Shown here piece by piece: positions 63,423 to 64,000 of a DNA stretch of 64,000 nucleotides (position 1 is its first letter; every line of letters starts with the position of its first letter). The notes beneath the pieces were generated by a model that was not told the origin of the DNA, searched no databases, and was given only the letters and a program-made list of their open reading frames with translations. This DNA is from Flavobacteria bacterium MS024-2A (lineage in GTDB: Bacteria > Bacteroidota > Bacteroidia > Flavobacteriales > Flavobacteriaceae): NCBI GenBank assembly GCA_905182305.1, contig CAJJBB010000005.1, positions 124,001 to 188,000 on the forward strand, given 5' to 3'. The translations under genes were made by a program, and so were the position numbers.

Positions 63423-63674
63423 TTAATAACAGTTTTTCTCTTGCATTTTTGAATCAATATAACTCATTAAATTAGCTGTTCCTGTTCCTGTTCTTGCTCT
63501 TTGGTTGTCAGAATTAGCTTCTGCAATATTAAAGTGGTATTGTAATTCATCACAATTAGAAGAATTAATTATTGCTTTTAAACTTGAACTATATTTAGAC
63601 CAATCAGGTTCAGAACTTAAATCCCCACAGCTAAAAAATATAATAGTTAGTAATAATAGTCCTACTTTTTTCAT
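63423..63674 (-). CDS. 83-aa lipoprotein, unknown
   Basis: Clear lipoprotein signal MKKVGLLLLTIIFFSCGDLS (Cys at 16). The mature part is about 68 aa, polar, with a second Cys pair (NSSNCDELQYHF, KNCY). No known domain. Export to the envelope is inferred. Confidence 0.65.
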   Translation of the reverse strand: MKKVGLLLLTIIFFSCGDLSSEPDWSKYSSSLKAIINSSNCDELQYHFNIAEANSDNQRARTGTGTANLMSYIDSKMQEKNCY

Positions 63675-63882
63675 ATGTGTTTAGTATCCTTTAGTGAATC
63701 ACTATTCCTGATAACACCTTGTGTATAAACTCTTAAAGTATACTTGTTGTTTTATAATTTTTCAGAACCATTTAATACTAAATAAGGGGTATAAAGTTTA
63801 TAACGTTAAAAATAGTAGTTTAATACGTTAACCTTATAAAGTTTTAAAATAAATTTATATATTAGCTTTAAAGAACACATAT

Positions 63883-64000
63883 ATGAAACCTGCAAAGTAT
63901 GAAAGGGTAAGTACTAAAGAACAAAGTACTGCAAGGCAAAGACTAACTAAATTAGAAGATGGTACACCTGTTTTAGAAGTAGTAGATAAGTGTAGTGGTG
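63883..64000 (+). CDS. Serine recombinase (resolvase/invertase), N-terminal part
   Basis: ATG at 63883; the 39 visible codons start MKPAKYERVSTKEQSTARQR. YxRVST is the catalytic-Ser motif of the resolvase/invertase family, and the QSTARQR run fits the next helix. The rest is outside the window. A TAGCTTTA box 13 bp upstream is near the -7 consensus. Confidence 0.82.
   Translation, partial: MKPAKYERVSTKEQSTARQRLTKLEDGTPVLEVVDKCSG

Larger units (their letters stand above)
61567..64000. mobile_element. Second element in tandem (right end outside the window)
   Basis: Starts directly after the second tRNA-Thr. It holds a frameshifted integrase of the same family as element 1, two small genes of unknown function and a serine recombinase cut by the window edge. 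The right repeat is not in view, so its size is unknown. Confidence 0.6.

Overview
The window is AT-rich chromosomal DNA from a member of the Bacteroidota, most likely family Flavobacteriaceae. The grounds are gene content and order (frr-pyrH; truB-uppP-DUF3098-ftsX; hemD-DUF4271; mvaD, GHMP kinase, ubiA; Mrp/Nfu/FNR/ferredoxin) and repeated promoter elements of the Bacteroidota form TTTG-N17-20-TAnnTTTG. Genus and species cannot be read from the sequence alone.

Layout. 1-7.9 kb: core genes for ribosome recycling, UMP kinase, tRNA pseudouridine, undecaprenyl-PP phosphatase, FtsX and LeuRS, then a SemiSWEET sugar transporter and an 18-bp-stem terminator. 8-16.4 kb: an Lrp/AsnC regulator, HemD, DUF4271, a polyprenol-phosphate glycosyltransferase, dihydroorotase, a DUF4296 lipoprotein, an SDR, TyrRS and a LuxE-type protein. 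16.7-22.3 kb: an OmpR/PhoB two-component pair, TrmB, an alkyltransferase-like protein and a redox/Fe-S group (Mrp, Nfu, thioredoxin-reductase-like FNR, 2Fe-2S ferredoxin). 22.4-27.6 kb: maltose use (beta-phosphoglucomutase, GH65 phosphorylase, a GH13 amylase whose lipoprotein signal is cut off by a frameshift) and a GDPD lipoprotein. 27.7-32 kb: TspO, mevalonate-pathway genes, UbiA and an RsuA-like protein that has lost its catalytic motifs. 31.9-38.1 kb (minus): envelope glycosylation genes plus the TIGR04282/TIGR04283/DUF547 group.

38.3-44.7 kb (minus) is a complete trpEGDCFBA operon. Its leader reads as a full ribosome-mediated attenuator: a 19-aa peptide with tandem Trp codons, a 1:2 stem, a 9/10-bp antiterminator and a 10-bp terminator hairpin with a T run. 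The start codon lies almost on the promoter. Next come a 27-aa CDGSH-like peptide, YceI with a MarR regulator and palindromic operator, a rhodanese, PspC, an AGCS symporter, an acyl-CoA dehydrogenase, rpsU (with a strong Shine-Dalgarno, unusual in this phylum) and xerC.

51.5-64 kb is accessory DNA inserted behind tRNA-Thr(GGU). A tRNA-Thr/Tyr/Gly/Thr cluster ends at 52016. An exact 154-bp copy of its tRNA-Gly/tRNA-Thr end recurs at 61413-61566 and bounds a 9.5-kb element. The left part holds three cargo genes, each followed by a copy of a ~100-bp imperfect inverted repeat, an arrangement like integron cassettes. The right part holds small phage-type genes, a TerS-like protein, a primase-helicase-like protein, a dense iteron cluster, a frameshifted HNH endonuclease and a decayed tyrosine integrase, which suggests a phage satellite. 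A second element with another frameshifted integrase starts at once and runs off the window, ending in a serine recombinase.
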